A DNA stretch of 64,000 nucleotides from JAGVSR01 sp031413815 (GTDB lineage Bacteria > Pseudomonadota > Alphaproteobacteria > Rhizobiales > Hyphomicrobiaceae): positions 11,809-75,808 of the forward strand of contig JANOFU010000005.1 of the NCBI GenBank assembly GCA_031413815.1. The letters run 5' to 3'. The position numbers and the translations under genes were made by a program. Positions within the stretch are counted from its first letter, which is position 1. Each line of letters starts with the position of its first letter. This document shows, piece by piece, positions 53,969 to 63,348 of the stretch. Below the pieces are notes generated by a model. It worked only from the letters and a program-made list of their open reading frames with translations. It was not told the origin of the DNA and did no database searches.

Positions 53969-54880
53969 ATGACCCAAACGGCCATCACCTCTGCGTCGCG
54001 TCCGGATCCTTCAGCGGTCTTAGAATTGCTGAAGCCGATCACGTGGTTCGCGCCCATGTGGGCGTTCGGCTGCGGTGTCGTCTCGTCTGGGGTTTCACTG
54101 AGCGATGCAAGCTGGGCAATGGTGGCTGCTGGCATCCTGCTCGCGGGGCCGCTCGTGTGCGGCACCAGCCAGGCCGCCAACGACTGGTACGATCGCCACG
54201 TCGATGCCATCAACGAACCGAACCGGCCAATCCCCTCTGGACGCATCCCCGGTCAATGGGGTCTCTACATCGCAATCGTGTGGACGGTGCTGTCGCTCCT
54301 CGTCTCGACGGCGCTTGGTCCGTGGGGCTTTGCTGCTGCATCGGTCGGCTTGGCGCTCGCCTGGGCTTATAGCGCGCCGCCGCTTCGGCTGAAGTTGAAC
54401 GGCTGGTGGGGCAATGCGGCGTGCGGCGCCTGCTATGAAGGCTTGCCGTGGTTCACGGGTGCACTCGTGATGTCGGGAACGCTTCCCAATGCACAAATCC
54501 TGACGCTCGCAGCGCTCTACTCGATCGGCGCACACGGCATCATGACACTGAACGACTTCAAGGCGGTCGAGGGCGATCGCCAGATGGGTATCCGCTCACT
54601 GCCGGTCCAGCTTGGCGTCGAGCGCGCGGGCCGCGTGGCGTGCATCATGATGGCGGTTCCGCAGTTCGTTGTCATGGTGATGCTGGCGTCTTGGGGACAT
54701 ATGTTTGCAGCGTTGACCATTGCCGCGCTGATCATGGCGCAATTGGCGCTGATGGTCCGGTTGCTGTCCGACCCGCGCAAATTTGCACCCTGGTACAATG
54801 GCACGGGCGTCTTGCTATTTGTTATCGGCATGTTGGTCAGCGCCTTTGCCGTCCGGCCAGTTCTTGAGGTCTTGGCATGA
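53969..54880 (+). CDS. bchG: Bacteriochlorophyll synthase (esterifying)
   Basis: This 303-residue UbiA-type prenyltransferase attaches geranylgeranyl or phytyl diphosphate to bacteriochlorophyllide a. The first metal-diphosphate motif is NDWYDRHVDAINEPNRPIPS. The second region is MTLNDFKAVEGDRQMGIRSL. I use the ATG at 53969; a TTG at 53945 would add eight residues that encode the hairpin. The stop overlaps the next start (ATGA). Confidence 0.95.
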   Translation: MTQTAITSASRPDPSAVLELLKPITWFAPMWAFGCGVVSSGVSLSDASWAMVAAGILLAGPLVCGTSQAANDWYDRHVDAINEPNRPIPSGRIPGQWGLYIAIVWTVLSLLVSTALGPWGFAAASVGLALAWAYSAPPLRLKLNGWWGNAACGACYEGLPWFTGALVMSGTLPNAQILTLAALYSIGAHGIMTLNDFKAVEGDRQMGIRSLPVQLGVERAGRVACIMMAVPQFVVMVMLASWGHMFAALTIAALIMAQLALMVRLLSDPRKFAPWYNGTGVLLFVIGMLVSAFAVRPVLEVLA

Positions 54881-56220
54881 CCCAAAAGCCGCTCAGCTGG
54901 TTTGGCATTTTCCGCATGGGGCTGGTGCAGACGGCGCTCGGTGCGGTGGTCGTATTGACCACGTCCACCATGAACCGGGTGATGGTCGTAGAGATGGCGT
55001 TGCCGGCTATGCTGCCCGGTATCCTCGTTGCACTCCATTACGCGCTGCAAGTCTTGCGGCCGCGCTGGGGTTATGGCTCGGACGTCAGCGGCCGGCGCAC
55101 TCCTTGGATCATCGGCGGGATTGCCACGCTCGCTGTGGGCGGCATCGGCGCCGCTGTCGCGACGGCCTTGATGGGTACCAATTTGGCAGCTGGCGTGCTG
55201 CTGGGAATTGCTGCGTTCACGCTGATCGGCATCGGTGTCGGCGCCGCAGGCACTAACCTTTTGGCGCTCCTGGCCACGCGGGTCGCGCCGGAACGGAGGC
55301 CTGCGGCAGCCACGATTGTTTGGCTCATGATGATCGCAGGCTTTGTCGTGACCACCATCATCGTCGGCAACTTGCTTGATCCCTTTACTCCCATGCGTCT
55401 TGTCGCTGTGACGTCGGCGGTTTCAGTGGTCGCATTTTTTATGGCGCTGGCCGGAATTTGGAACATCGAAGGGCCTGCTACGTCCGTCGCGGCGCCAGCC
55501 GCCGCAATCGCACCGGCGGCACCAGGCAAACGGTCTAGTTTTGCTCAGGCGCTTGGCCAAGTCTGGGACGAACCGCAAGCCCGCCGCTTTACGATTTTCG
55601 TGTTTCTGTCGATGCTCGCCTACAGCATGCAGGATCTGATCCTTGAGCCGTTTGCCGGCATCGTGTTCGGCATGACGCCGGGGGAATCGACGAAACTTGC
55701 TGGCGTGCAGCACGGTGGTGTGTTTGCCGGAATGATCTTGGTCGCCGTCGCCAGCAGTAGCGGGCTCGGCTTTGGCTCACTCAAAAGCTGGGTCATTGGC
55801 GGATGCGTCGCATCGGCCGTTGCGCTGTCTGGCCTCGTGATGGCCGGACTGCAGGGGCCGGACTGGCCTCTGAAAGCCAGCGTGTTTGCGCTGGGCCTCG
55901 CCAACGGGGCGTTCGCCGTGGCGGCCATAGGCACGATGATGGAATTGGCAGCTTCCGGCCGCAAGTCGCGCGAGGGCGTGCGGATGGGCATGTGGGGTGC
56001 GGCCCAAGCCATCGCCTTCGGGCTCGGCGGGTTCCTTGGCGCGGCCGCCGTCGATGTCATGCGCTACTCCGGTCTCGACCCGGTCGCCGCCTACACCACT
56101 GTGTTTGCCGCTGAAGCGATGCTGTTCATGGCCGCTGCCATGCTCGCGGCGCGTGCCATCGCGCCTGCTGACATCACCACGACTGATCTTCGTCCTCAAC
56201 AAAGCGTTGGAGCAGGGTAG
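54877..56220 (+). CDS. BCD-family MFS protein between bchG and bchP
   Basis: This 447-residue, twelve-helix paralogue of LhaA/PucC has TSTMNRVMVVEMALPAMLPG, LRPRWGYGSDVSGRRTPW and MLAYSMQDLILEPFAGIVF. This is the product often called bacteriochlorophyll synthase 44.5 kDa chain (ORF428) at this position in purple bacteria. It is probably a pigment or complex-assembly factor rather than a synthase. It starts inside the bchG stop codon (ATGA) and precedes bchP by five bases. Confidence 0.93.
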   Translation: MTQKPLSWFGIFRMGLVQTALGAVVVLTTSTMNRVMVVEMALPAMLPGILVALHYALQVLRPRWGYGSDVSGRRTPWIIGGIATLAVGGIGAAVATALMGTNLAAGVLLGIAAFTLIGIGVGAAGTNLLALLATRVAPERRPAAATIVWLMMIAGFVVTTIIVGNLLDPFTPMRLVAVTSAVSVVAFFMALAGIWNIEGPATSVAAPAAAIAPAAPGKRSSFAQALGQVWDEPQARRFTIFVFLSMLAYSMQDLILEPFAGIVFGMTPGESTKLAGVQHGGVFAGMILVAVASSSGLGFGSLKSWVIGGCVASAVALSGLVMAGLQGPDWPLKASVFALGLANGAFAVAAIGTMMELAASGRKSREGVRMGMWGAAQAIAFGLGGFLGAAAVDVMRYSGLDPVAAYTTVFAAEAMLFMAAAMLAARAIAPADITTTDLRPQQSVGAG

Positions 56221-56225
56221 CCATA

Positions 56226-57473
56226 ATGTCCAAGCTCGAAACATTCGATGTTGTTGTTATTGGCGGCGGGCCTGCGGGCGCCACCGCCGCCAACGATCTG
56301 GCACTCCGCGGCCGCAGCGTTCTGCTGCTCGACCGGGCAGGGCGCATCAAACCATGCGGCGGGGCTATTCCTCCGCGCGCGATCCGCGATTTCGATATTC
56401 CCGAGACCATGATTGTCGCCAAGATCAATGCTGCCCGCATGTTCTCGCCCACATCGCGCGTTGTCGATATGCCGATCGACGGCGGCTATGTCGGCATGGT
56501 GGACCGCGATGTGTTTGATGAGTGGTTGCGCGCGCGCGCACAAACGTCGGGTGCCGAGCGCCGCAGTGGACTGTTTGAAACGATCACGCGCGATACCGAC
56601 GGGACAGCGATCGTCAACTATATGCCCAAAACACGTGGCGATGGAGCGGCGGCGACCGTGTCAGTGCGAGCCCGCAGCGTGATCGGTGCCGATGGCGCAT
56701 TGTCCGCTGTGGCACGCCAAACTGTGCGTGGCTCGGAGCGGATGCCGTATGTCTTTGCCTATCACGAAATCATCAAGTCGCCGCAAGGCGGCAAGGCCGA
56801 GTTCGATGCCAAGCGCTGCGACATCTATTATCAAGGCCAGCTGTCACCGGATTTTTACGCATGGGTCTTTCCGCACGGCGACACGACGAGTGTCGGTGTC
56901 GGTAGTGCCAACAAGGGATTTTCGCTCAAAGGAGCAGTCGGCGAGTTGCGCAGTGCAGCTGGGCTTGAAGGCAGCGAAACAGTGCGCCGCGAAGGCGCGC
57001 CCATACCACTGCGTCCTTTGAAGAAGTGGGACAACAATCGTGACGTGGTGCTGGCGGGCGATGCGGCAGGTGTTGTTGCACCAGCGTCCGGCGAAGGCAT
57101 TTATTATGCAATGTACGGCGGGCGGCTTGCGGCCGACGCCGTCGAAGCCTTCCTGGTCACCGGTAAAGCGCGCGAACTGGCCCAGGCCCGCAAAACATTC
57201 ATGAAAGCCCACGGCCGCGTGTTCATGGTCCTCGGCATCATGCAGTACTTTTGGTACAGCAGCGACAAGCGCCGCGAGCGGTTCGTGAGTATGTGCGAAG
57301 ACAAAGATGTGCAGCGCTTGACGTGGCAGTCCTACATGAACAAGGAACTGGTGCGCGCCGATCCGCTGGCCCACATCAAGATCTTCTTCAAGGACATGGC
57401 GCATCTGCTTGGGCTTGTCGCGCCCGCACCAGAGACGCATGAACCACGCGATCCCAACCCACGGCCGACGTAG
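56226..57473 (+). CDS. bchP: Geranylgeranyl diphosphate/bacteriochlorophyll reductase
   Basis: This 415-residue flavoprotein reduces the geranylgeranyl tail to phytyl. It has the FAD motif DVVVIGGGPAGATAANDLAL near residue 9, CGGAIPPRAIRDF, and a second FAD segment VVLAGDAAGVVAPASGEGIY. It is last of the tightly spaced bchG-MFS-bchP set. Confidence 0.96.
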   Translation: MSKLETFDVVVIGGGPAGATAANDLALRGRSVLLLDRAGRIKPCGGAIPPRAIRDFDIPETMIVAKINAARMFSPTSRVVDMPIDGGYVGMVDRDVFDEWLRARAQTSGAERRSGLFETITRDTDGTAIVNYMPKTRGDGAAATVSVRARSVIGADGALSAVARQTVRGSERMPYVFAYHEIIKSPQGGKAEFDAKRCDIYYQGQLSPDFYAWVFPHGDTTSVGVGSANKGFSLKGAVGELRSAAGLEGSETVRREGAPIPLRPLKKWDNNRDVVLAGDAAGVVAPASGEGIYYAMYGGRLAADAVEAFLVTGKARELAQARKTFMKAHGRVFMVLGIMQYFWYSSDKRRERFVSMCEDKDVQRLTWQSYMNKELVRADPLAHIKIFFKDMAHLLGLVAPAPETHEPRDPNPRPT

Positions 57474-57514
57474 GACCCGTCAAGACAAAGCCGTCACGGC
57501 AGGAGGCCAGCTGC

Positions 57515-57781
57515 GTGCACGAACTGTTTGCTTCGGGCCGCGCTGCCGACATCATCATCGCGCTGCTCTTTGCCGAAGCGCTGGTGCTGTGGCTGGTTCA
57601 CAAGCGGACCGGGCAGGGTCTCTCCGCGCCGATGATCCTCAGCAATCTGGCTGCTGGGTTGTGCCTGGTTCTCGCTCTTCGCGGCGCGCTGACGGGCGCG
57701 CATTGGTCTTGGATCTCCGCCTGCCTGCTGGCCGGGCTCGCTGCGCACGCCGCGGATCTGTATGTGCGATGGCGCCATTGA
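57515..57781 (+). CDS. Small membrane protein after bchP
   Basis: This 88-residue protein has three hydrophobic segments (IIIALLFAEALVLWLV, ILSNLAAGLCLVLALRGAL, ISACLLAGLAAHAADLYV). The GTG start at 57515 has GGAGG about 8 bases upstream. Located 41 bases after bchP, it is probably co-transcribed. I do not recognise a family; helper roles in pigment attachment would be guesswork. Confidence 0.72.
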   Translation: MHELFASGRAADIIIALLFAEALVLWLVHKRTGQGLSAPMILSNLAAGLCLVLALRGALTGAHWSWISACLLAGLAAHAADLYVRWRH

Positions 57782-58160
57782 TCACACCAGTAAGTGGCCG
57801 AGTGGGTCGAACCCAACAGCCGCCCGCGTCGGTGCGCCGCAGCCTCTGGACCCGTTGACGATTTGTTGACGTCATAAGTCAACGGTCTCACCAACCGGCG
57901 CGCTCAAGCAACATGGGCATCAATCGCCAGCGGGTCCATCTTCCCGGTGCTTCCGGTGCCGTCTTGTGATCGATGTGTCCGAATCTCGGAACACAGCCGG
58001 GCGCGCGGATCCCTCCTGTTTGGTTTCATGTCACGAAAAATGACTGGGGCCTGCGTATCGGCCACCGGCCCGGGCGTCGATTCTGACACATGGCGGCCGA
58101 CCGGTCTTCGCATGCACGTTTGGGTTCGAATAGCGTCCAATCGTTCTTGGCGGAGACCTT
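57782..58160. promoter_or_regulatory. Intergenic region with PpsR box and GTTGAC inverted repeat
   Basis: This region of 379 bases precedes the HAD/CBS gene. It contains a perfect TGT-N12-ACA at 57976-57993 with a palindromic interior (CCGAATCTCGG). Further upstream is GTTGAC-N7-GTCAAC (57865-57883) with an additional GTTGAC at 57854. The first could be bound by PpsR; the second matches no operator I can name. Confidence 0.5.
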
Positions 58161-59393
58161 GTGACCCTTCGGGCTATCATTATCAGAGCCGATGGAGCCC
58201 TCGCCGACACCGGAGAGGTGGTACGAAGTGTGCTGAACTGCGTCGTCCCGGAAGCCGGGTTCACGTGGCACTGCAATCGCGCCCAGTTCGAAGCTTTGGG
58301 CTTCCGGGCGTTGGAGCGCGCCAATGTTGCGCGTCTCGTCCGCAAGCTGCTCGAGAGCCAGCGTCAGCCGCATGATATCGAGACATTGATTGATGTGATG
58401 CACCGGCGCATCGCGACGCTATTCGCGGAGCGGTTGTCGGCGGGTGAAGTCGAGCTGCGGCCAGGCATCCGCGATCTCGTGGCGGCCGCTCACGCCCAGG
58501 GCGTCCAGATCGGAATCGTTTCGACTCTTAAGTCCGGTCAAGTAACCGCTTTGCTCCGGTCACTATTCGGAGACCAGAATACAGTGATGTTCGGTGCCGT
58601 CGCGTGCGCCGAACCGGGTGTCACGCTGGTGCCCGTTGCGAGCGCTTATGAAGCCGTTTTATCAAATCTCAACGTGGCCGCTGACGATGCGCTGGCGATT
58701 GAGGCCACCGGCTTGGGCCTGGCGAGCGCTGGGGCTGCGGGGGTCAAGACACTTGTGACTTGCGGGTCAGCCTTTTTTGGCGACAATTTGGATGCGGCGG
58801 CTTGTGTAGCGGACGATGTCCTGTCGCTCATTGCCGAAAGCGACTACAAACCCGTGCCGCCATTATCAGCCGACCAGCGGCTCGCGCTGTTGAATGCACT
58901 TGAGCGCTTGCATGCGGGTCAACTGAATGTGTCCAGCGATGTCGAAAGGAGTGCCATCATGAAGGTCAGCGATATTCTCGACACCAAGGGTGCGTCTGTA
59001 AAGACCATCCGGTCCGACGCCACCATACTTGAATTTGCTCAACGGCTCCGCGCTGAGAAAATGGGCGTCATGGTGGTGATGGGTGCCAACGGCGCGCTCG
59101 ATGGCATCCTCTCGGAGCGCGATTTGGCTTACGGACTCGCGGAGCACGGTGCCGCGGTCGCCGGCCTGACCGTCGGCCAGTTGATGACGCGCGCGGTGAT
59201 CACGTGCAGTCCTAGTGACACCGTCTCTAGTATCTCCCGGGTCATGACGCAGCGGCGAATCCGCCACTTGCCGGTCGTGGATGCTGGAGCATTGGTCGGT
59301 CTGGTCAGTATTGGCGATGCCTTGAAGTACCGGATTGAGGAAATACAACTCGAGACCAGCCTTCTGCGCGATTACGCCATCGCGCGGCGCTGA
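58161..59393 (+). CDS. CbbY-like pseudo-HAD domain fused to a CBS pair
   Basis: This protein has 410 residues. The first 250 align by eye with CbbY-type HAD phosphatases, but the active site is lost. The DxDGT motif reads IIIRADGALADT, with Arg 9 in place of the nucleophile. The KPAPD lysine segment has become LVPVASAYEAVL, and the EDS motif is AIEATGLGLASA. Residues about 267-410 are two CBS domains (GILSERDLAYGLAEHG, RRIRHLPVVDAGALVGLVSI) of the usual stand-alone type, with their own AAAGGAG site and ATG at 58959. It starts with GTG and precedes bchI by 160 bases. Confidence 0.88.
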   Translation: MTLRAIIIRADGALADTGEVVRSVLNCVVPEAGFTWHCNRAQFEALGFRALERANVARLVRKLLESQRQPHDIETLIDVMHRRIATLFAERLSAGEVELRPGIRDLVAAAHAQGVQIGIVSTLKSGQVTALLRSLFGDQNTVMFGAVACAEPGVTLVPVASAYEAVLSNLNVAADDALAIEATGLGLASAGAAGVKTLVTCGSAFFGDNLDAAACVADDVLSLIAESDYKPVPPLSADQRLALLNALERLHAGQLNVSSDVERSAIMKVSDILDTKGASVKTIRSDATILEFAQRLRAEKMGVMVVMGANGALDGILSERDLAYGLAEHGAAVAGLTVGQLMTRAVITCSPSDTVSSISRVMTQRRIRHLPVVDAGALVGLVSIGDALKYRIEEIQLETSLLRDYAIARR

Positions 59394-59556
59394 TCGTTCT
59401 GTAGTGCTGGCTGTCAAGATGCGAGTGGTTAAAGACCACCGCAGCTGAGCAAATTCCTGCGGCGCGGCGATGCGTTGGGCCTTTGCGTTCCCAACTGGCC
59501 GGACTAATGTGGCGGCCTGAAGCGATTTCGCTCTGACCAAAAAGGACTGGCCGTCG

Positions 59557-60603
59557 ATGGCGTTGCACTTTCCCTTCTCAGCCATTGTCGGTCAGGATGA
59601 CATGAAATTGGCGCTGCTGATCGCAGCGGTCGATGCGACTGTCGGCGGCGTTCTGGTGTTCGGCGATCGCGGCACGGGCAAGTCGACGGCGGTTCGCGCG
59701 CTGGCCAGTCTGTTGCCGCCGATGCAAGCCATCGCCGGGTGCCGGTATCATAGCGACCCGGTCGTGGGGTGTGCGGTCCCCGATTGCTGCGGAGCGAAAC
59801 CTGGGTCGGCCGCTCAAGAGTCAATCACTGTGGCCGTCCCCGTCGTAGATCTGCCGCTCGGCGCAACGGAAGACAGGGTCGTCGGCGCTCTCGACTTGGA
59901 GCGGGCGCTGACCCAAGGCGAAAAAGCCTTCGAACCAGGGCTTCTGGCGCGCGCGCATCGCGGGTTCCTCTACATCGATGAAGTGAACTTGCTTGAAGAT
60001 CACTTGGTCGATCTGCTGCTCGATGTGGCCGCATCCGGCGAAAATGTCGTTGAGCGCGAAGGCTTGAGTGTCCGCCATCCCGCGCGGTTTGTATTAATCG
60101 GCAGCGGCAACCCGGAAGAAGGGGAACTGCGCCCGCAGTTGCTGGACCGGTTCGGTCTCTCCGTTGAGGTCAAAACTCCCGAAGATTTGAAGACGCGCGT
60201 CGAGGTGGTCCGCCGCCGCGACGCTTTTGAGCGCGACGCCACCGCCTTCACCAAGCGTTGGCATCTGGGAGACAGCGAAATCCGTGACCGGATCAGCGGT
60301 GCACGGTCCGCGGTGGCGACGATCCGGACTGCGGATGTGATGCTGGAGCGCGCCTCCAGTTTGTGCATGATGCTGGGAACGGATGGCTTGCGTGGCGAGC
60401 TGACGTTGCTGCGTGCGGCACGCGCGCTCGCAGCCCTCGAAGGGGCCCGCGAAGTGGGTGATCAGCACTTGCGGCGTGTCGCGCCGATGGCACTGCGTCA
60501 CCGGTTGCGCCGCAATCCCCTCGATGACGCTGGATCGACGGTGCGGGTGGAGCGCGCACTATCTGAATTCTTCGACGGGGCGGCGGAGCGCCGCGTGGGA
60601 TGA
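59557..60603 (+). CDS. bchI: Magnesium chelatase subunit I
   Basis: This 348-residue AAA+ ATPase has Walker A GDRGTGKST (residues 36-44), Walker B GFLYIDEVNLLEDHLV, sensor region FVLIGSGNPEEGELRPQLLD and an Arg finger in LLDRFGLSVEV. With BchD it drives Mg insertion by BchH. AAGGA precedes the ATG. bchD starts in its stop codon (ATGA). Confidence 0.97.
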   Translation: MALHFPFSAIVGQDDMKLALLIAAVDATVGGVLVFGDRGTGKSTAVRALASLLPPMQAIAGCRYHSDPVVGCAVPDCCGAKPGSAAQESITVAVPVVDLPLGATEDRVVGALDLERALTQGEKAFEPGLLARAHRGFLYIDEVNLLEDHLVDLLLDVAASGENVVEREGLSVRHPARFVLIGSGNPEEGELRPQLLDRFGLSVEVKTPEDLKTRVEVVRRRDAFERDATAFTKRWHLGDSEIRDRISGARSAVATIRTADVMLERASSLCMMLGTDGLRGELTLLRAARALAALEGAREVGDQHLRRVAPMALRHRLRRNPLDDAGSTVRVERALSEFFDGAAERRVG

Positions 60604-62372
60604 CGCAAGACGCCGCGCAGGGCCAGGCGGTTTGGAGCCAAGCTCTCCTCGCGGCGGCGCTATTTTCCATTGATCCGCATGGATGTGGTGGTGTCGCCGT
60701 TCGCGCGCGCTCGGGTCCGGTTCGCGACGCGTGGCTATCGATCGTTCGTGGATTGCTTCCCAACGGTTCTCCCGTGCAGAAACTTCCGCTCAATGTGGGC
60801 GACGACCGGCTGTTGGGCGGGCTCGATTTGGCGGCAACTTTGAAACGGGGCCGCCCCGTATCCGAACGCGGCTTGCTCGTCGCAGCGGACCAAGGCGTCG
60901 TGATTTTGCCGAGTGCCGAACGCTTGGACCCGGCCATCTCTGCGCGTGTCGGCGCTGTCATGGACCAGGGTGCTGTCTTGCTTGAGAGAGATGGATTTGC
61001 GGACCGGTCGGCGGCCCGGTTCGGTGTCATCGCGCTGGATGAAGGCTGTGATCAAGACGAACAGGCCCCAGCTTCGCTACTGGATCGCCTCGCGTTCCGG
61101 ATTGATTTGGAAGCGGTCGCTCTGGCCGATGTCGGCGTGATCAGCGAGTTCGGCGATCGCGTCATAGCGGCCAGGTCTCGACTGGGCACCATCACTGTGC
61201 CGGACGACATGATCAATGCCTTGGCTGGAACGGCGTACAATCTGGGCATTGCTTCGGCGCGCGCGACGCTATTGGCGTTGCGGGTCGCAAGGGCCTCGGC
61301 CGCGTTTGACGGTCGCGAAGTAGTTGCGCAGGAAGATGCCGAGCGAGCCGCGCAGTTGGTTCTGGCACCCCGCGCCACACGCTTGCCGGCGCCCGAGGAT
61401 CAGGTGCCCGAGGCCGCGCCGCCTGAGCCGGAACCGCCATCGCCGCAAGCTGACAACGACACTGAAACCGATCTAGATGGGCCCCTGGAGGATGCCATTC
61501 TGGCGGCGGCCGCCGCTGCCATCCCGGCCGAACTCCTGGAGCTGCTGCAGGCCGGGATTGCATCGAAATCGCGTGGCGGGTCCGCGGGCCGTGCAGGCGC
61601 TCAGAAAAAGTCGCCATTGCGTGGGCGGCCAGCGGGAGTGCGCCGGGGCGACCCGCGCGCGGGAAAGCGTCTCAACGTGGTGGAGACATTGCGCGCGGCC
61701 GCGCCCTGGCAAGTGATCCGCCGCAGGGAGGGCCGGACGCCGGGACAGGGTCCCCGCGTTCAGGTGCGTCGCGACGATTTCCGGATCACGCGCTTCAAGA
61801 CCCGCACAGAGACAACCGCGATTTTTGCGGTCGACGCTTCGGGATCGGCCGCGCTGCACCGGTTGGCGGAAGCCAAGGGCGCGATCGAATTGTTGCTGGC
61901 GGATTGCTATGTGCGGCGCGACAGCGTGGCATTGATTTCGTTTCGCGGCAAAAGTGCTGAACTTCTGCTGCCGCCCACGCGCTCTCTGGTACGAGCCAAG
62001 CGCTCGCTGGCCGGACTGCCGGGTGGAGGTGGAACACCGCTGGCCGCTGGCGTTGATGCCGCCGCCGCACTGGCCGATGCCGTGCGCCGGAAAGGGCAAA
62101 CGCCCAGTGTTATCTTTCTCACCGACGGCAAAGCGAATGTCGCCCGAGACGGCACCGGTGGGCGTGGCCGCGCGGAAGAAGAAGCACTCAGCGCGGCCGC
62201 CAACCTTCGGGCGCTAAACGTGAAAGCGATGGTGATTGATACATCGCCGCATGCCCAGCCGCAGGCCGAGCGATTGGCCCGTGCGATGGCGGCGGTTTAT
62301 CTGCCGCTGCCGCATGCCAATGCTCAGGTGGTTTCGAAAGCGGTTCAGACTGTGATGGCCAGCGAAACGTAG
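60600..62372 (+). CDS. bchD: Magnesium chelatase subunit D
   Basis: This 590-residue protein has a degenerate AAA+ N-domain, an acidic and proline-rich linker (PEAAPPEPEPPSPQAD, near residues 267-290) and a C-terminal integrin-I/VWA domain with the MIDAS motif IFAVDASGSAALHRLAEAKG. It forms a two-tiered ring with BchI. It is convergent with crtA, 19 bases away. Confidence 0.96.
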   Translation: MTQDAAQGQAVWSQALLAAALFSIDPHGCGGVAVRARSGPVRDAWLSIVRGLLPNGSPVQKLPLNVGDDRLLGGLDLAATLKRGRPVSERGLLVAADQGVVILPSAERLDPAISARVGAVMDQGAVLLERDGFADRSAARFGVIALDEGCDQDEQAPASLLDRLAFRIDLEAVALADVGVISEFGDRVIAARSRLGTITVPDDMINALAGTAYNLGIASARATLLALRVARASAAFDGREVVAQEDAERAAQLVLAPRATRLPAPEDQVPEAAPPEPEPPSPQADNDTETDLDGPLEDAILAAAAAAIPAELLELLQAGIASKSRGGSAGRAGAQKKSPLRGRPAGVRRGDPRAGKRLNVVETLRAAAPWQVIRRREGRTPGQGPRVQVRRDDFRITRFKTRTETTAIFAVDASGSAALHRLAEAKGAIELLLADCYVRRDSVALISFRGKSAELLLPPTRSLVRAKRSLAGLPGGGGTPLAAGVDAAAALADAVRRKGQTPSVIFLTDGKANVARDGTGGRGRAEEEALSAAANLRALNVKAMVIDTSPHAQPQAERLARAMAAVYLPLPHANAQVVSKAVQTVMASET

Positions 62373-62391
62373 CTCGCAAGGGCGATGGACG

Positions 62392-63120
62392 TCAGCCCTC
62401 CTTCAACACTTGTTCGCGCGCGTTTTCCACCCCAAAGTCCTGGCCATTCCAATGTCCCGTCATGCCATAGGGCACAAAGCGCGTGAACATGTCCTCGGAG
62501 AAATAGCCTTCGCTGCGGGCGGCGCGGATCGCGTTCAGATGTGCACCCGAGCGCGCATAGCGGTCCATCGCCGCCTGATCTTCCCAGATCGTAAACGTCG
62601 CTTGCCGGAACACAGGCGCTTCGCCGAGGCCGATCGATAAGATGCATCCGCCCGCCGCTTTCAAAGAGGCTTCCGATGGGGCTGAGTGCCGCCAGAACCG
62701 CCACGCTTTTGACGGACGGATCGATGCGCGCGTCAGCGACGCTATCGGACCGGCACCGGGCGCCTCGGCAGAAATACTGAACGGCGTGACCCCCGACCAG
62801 CTGCCACGGCTGGAATAGGCGCGCAGCTTTGTTTGAAAAACCTTGCGGCCGTTGGTGCGGAAGGTGCGCAGCATTCTGGACGTCTCAACAAAGTGGTCCG
62901 CCGCAGCCTCGTCGATGAACACGCAAAACAGTCCCTGATAGCCCAGTCCCGGTACAATCTGGAAGCCACCGTTCTGACCGCTGCCGAGCGACTTGAAAAA
63001 CGTCAGGCCCGGAATATTGCGCATGGCGAGCCATCGGCCGAACGCGAGTTGAGCCAAGCCCTTGCCGCGCTGGCCTTCCTTCCACTCGACAATGGTCAGC
63101 ACGGCGACGTCGCCTGGCAT
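62392..63120 (-). CDS. crtA: Spheroidene monooxygenase
   Basis: This 242-residue carotenoid C-2 ketolase of the spheroidene/spirilloxanthin pathways has LAQLAFGRWLAMRNIPGLTF, FFKSLGSGQNGGFQIVPGLG and SEGYFSEDMFTRFVPYGM. The start at 63120 (MPGDVAVLTIVEW) follows GGAGA; a longer frame to 63186 lacks similarity. Other crt genes are not in the window, so the final carotenoid cannot be named. It is downstream of pufM but separated from it by a terminator. Confidence 0.93.
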   Translation of the reverse strand: MPGDVAVLTIVEWKEGQRGKGLAQLAFGRWLAMRNIPGLTFFKSLGSGQNGGFQIVPGLGYQGLFCVFIDEAAADHFVETSRMLRTFRTNGRKVFQTKLRAYSSRGSWSGVTPFSISAEAPGAGPIASLTRASIRPSKAWRFWRHSAPSEASLKAAGGCILSIGLGEAPVFRQATFTIWEDQAAMDRYARSGAHLNAIRAARSEGYFSEDMFTRFVPYGMTGHWNGQDFGVENAREQVLKEG

Positions 63121-63206
63121 TGGGGTCCGTCTCCTTCCTATTTGCGTACCGGATGCTCCACCGCGGCCACAACGTATCGCAGTCAACGGCCTGCGGCGAT
63201 GGCACG

Positions 63207-63248
63207 AAAAAAATGGCCGCCGGGTTCATTTGCATGAACCGGGCGGCC
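63207..63248 (-). terminator. Strong intrinsic terminator after pufM
   Basis: GGCCGCCGGGTTCAT (63215-63229) pairs with ATGAACCGGGCGGCC (63234-63248) with one mismatch around TTGC. Seven consecutive A (63207-63213) follow, U on the leftward transcript. It should end the puf transcript before crtA. Confidence 0.85.
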
Positions 63249-63348
63249 AGTCAGGGGAGGACAGTAAGAATCGATCGTAGAGTGAGTGCCGTGTTGAGAA
63301 AGAGGCCAGGGAGGCATCGCGAGCCCATGTGACAGGGCTCGCGACTGA

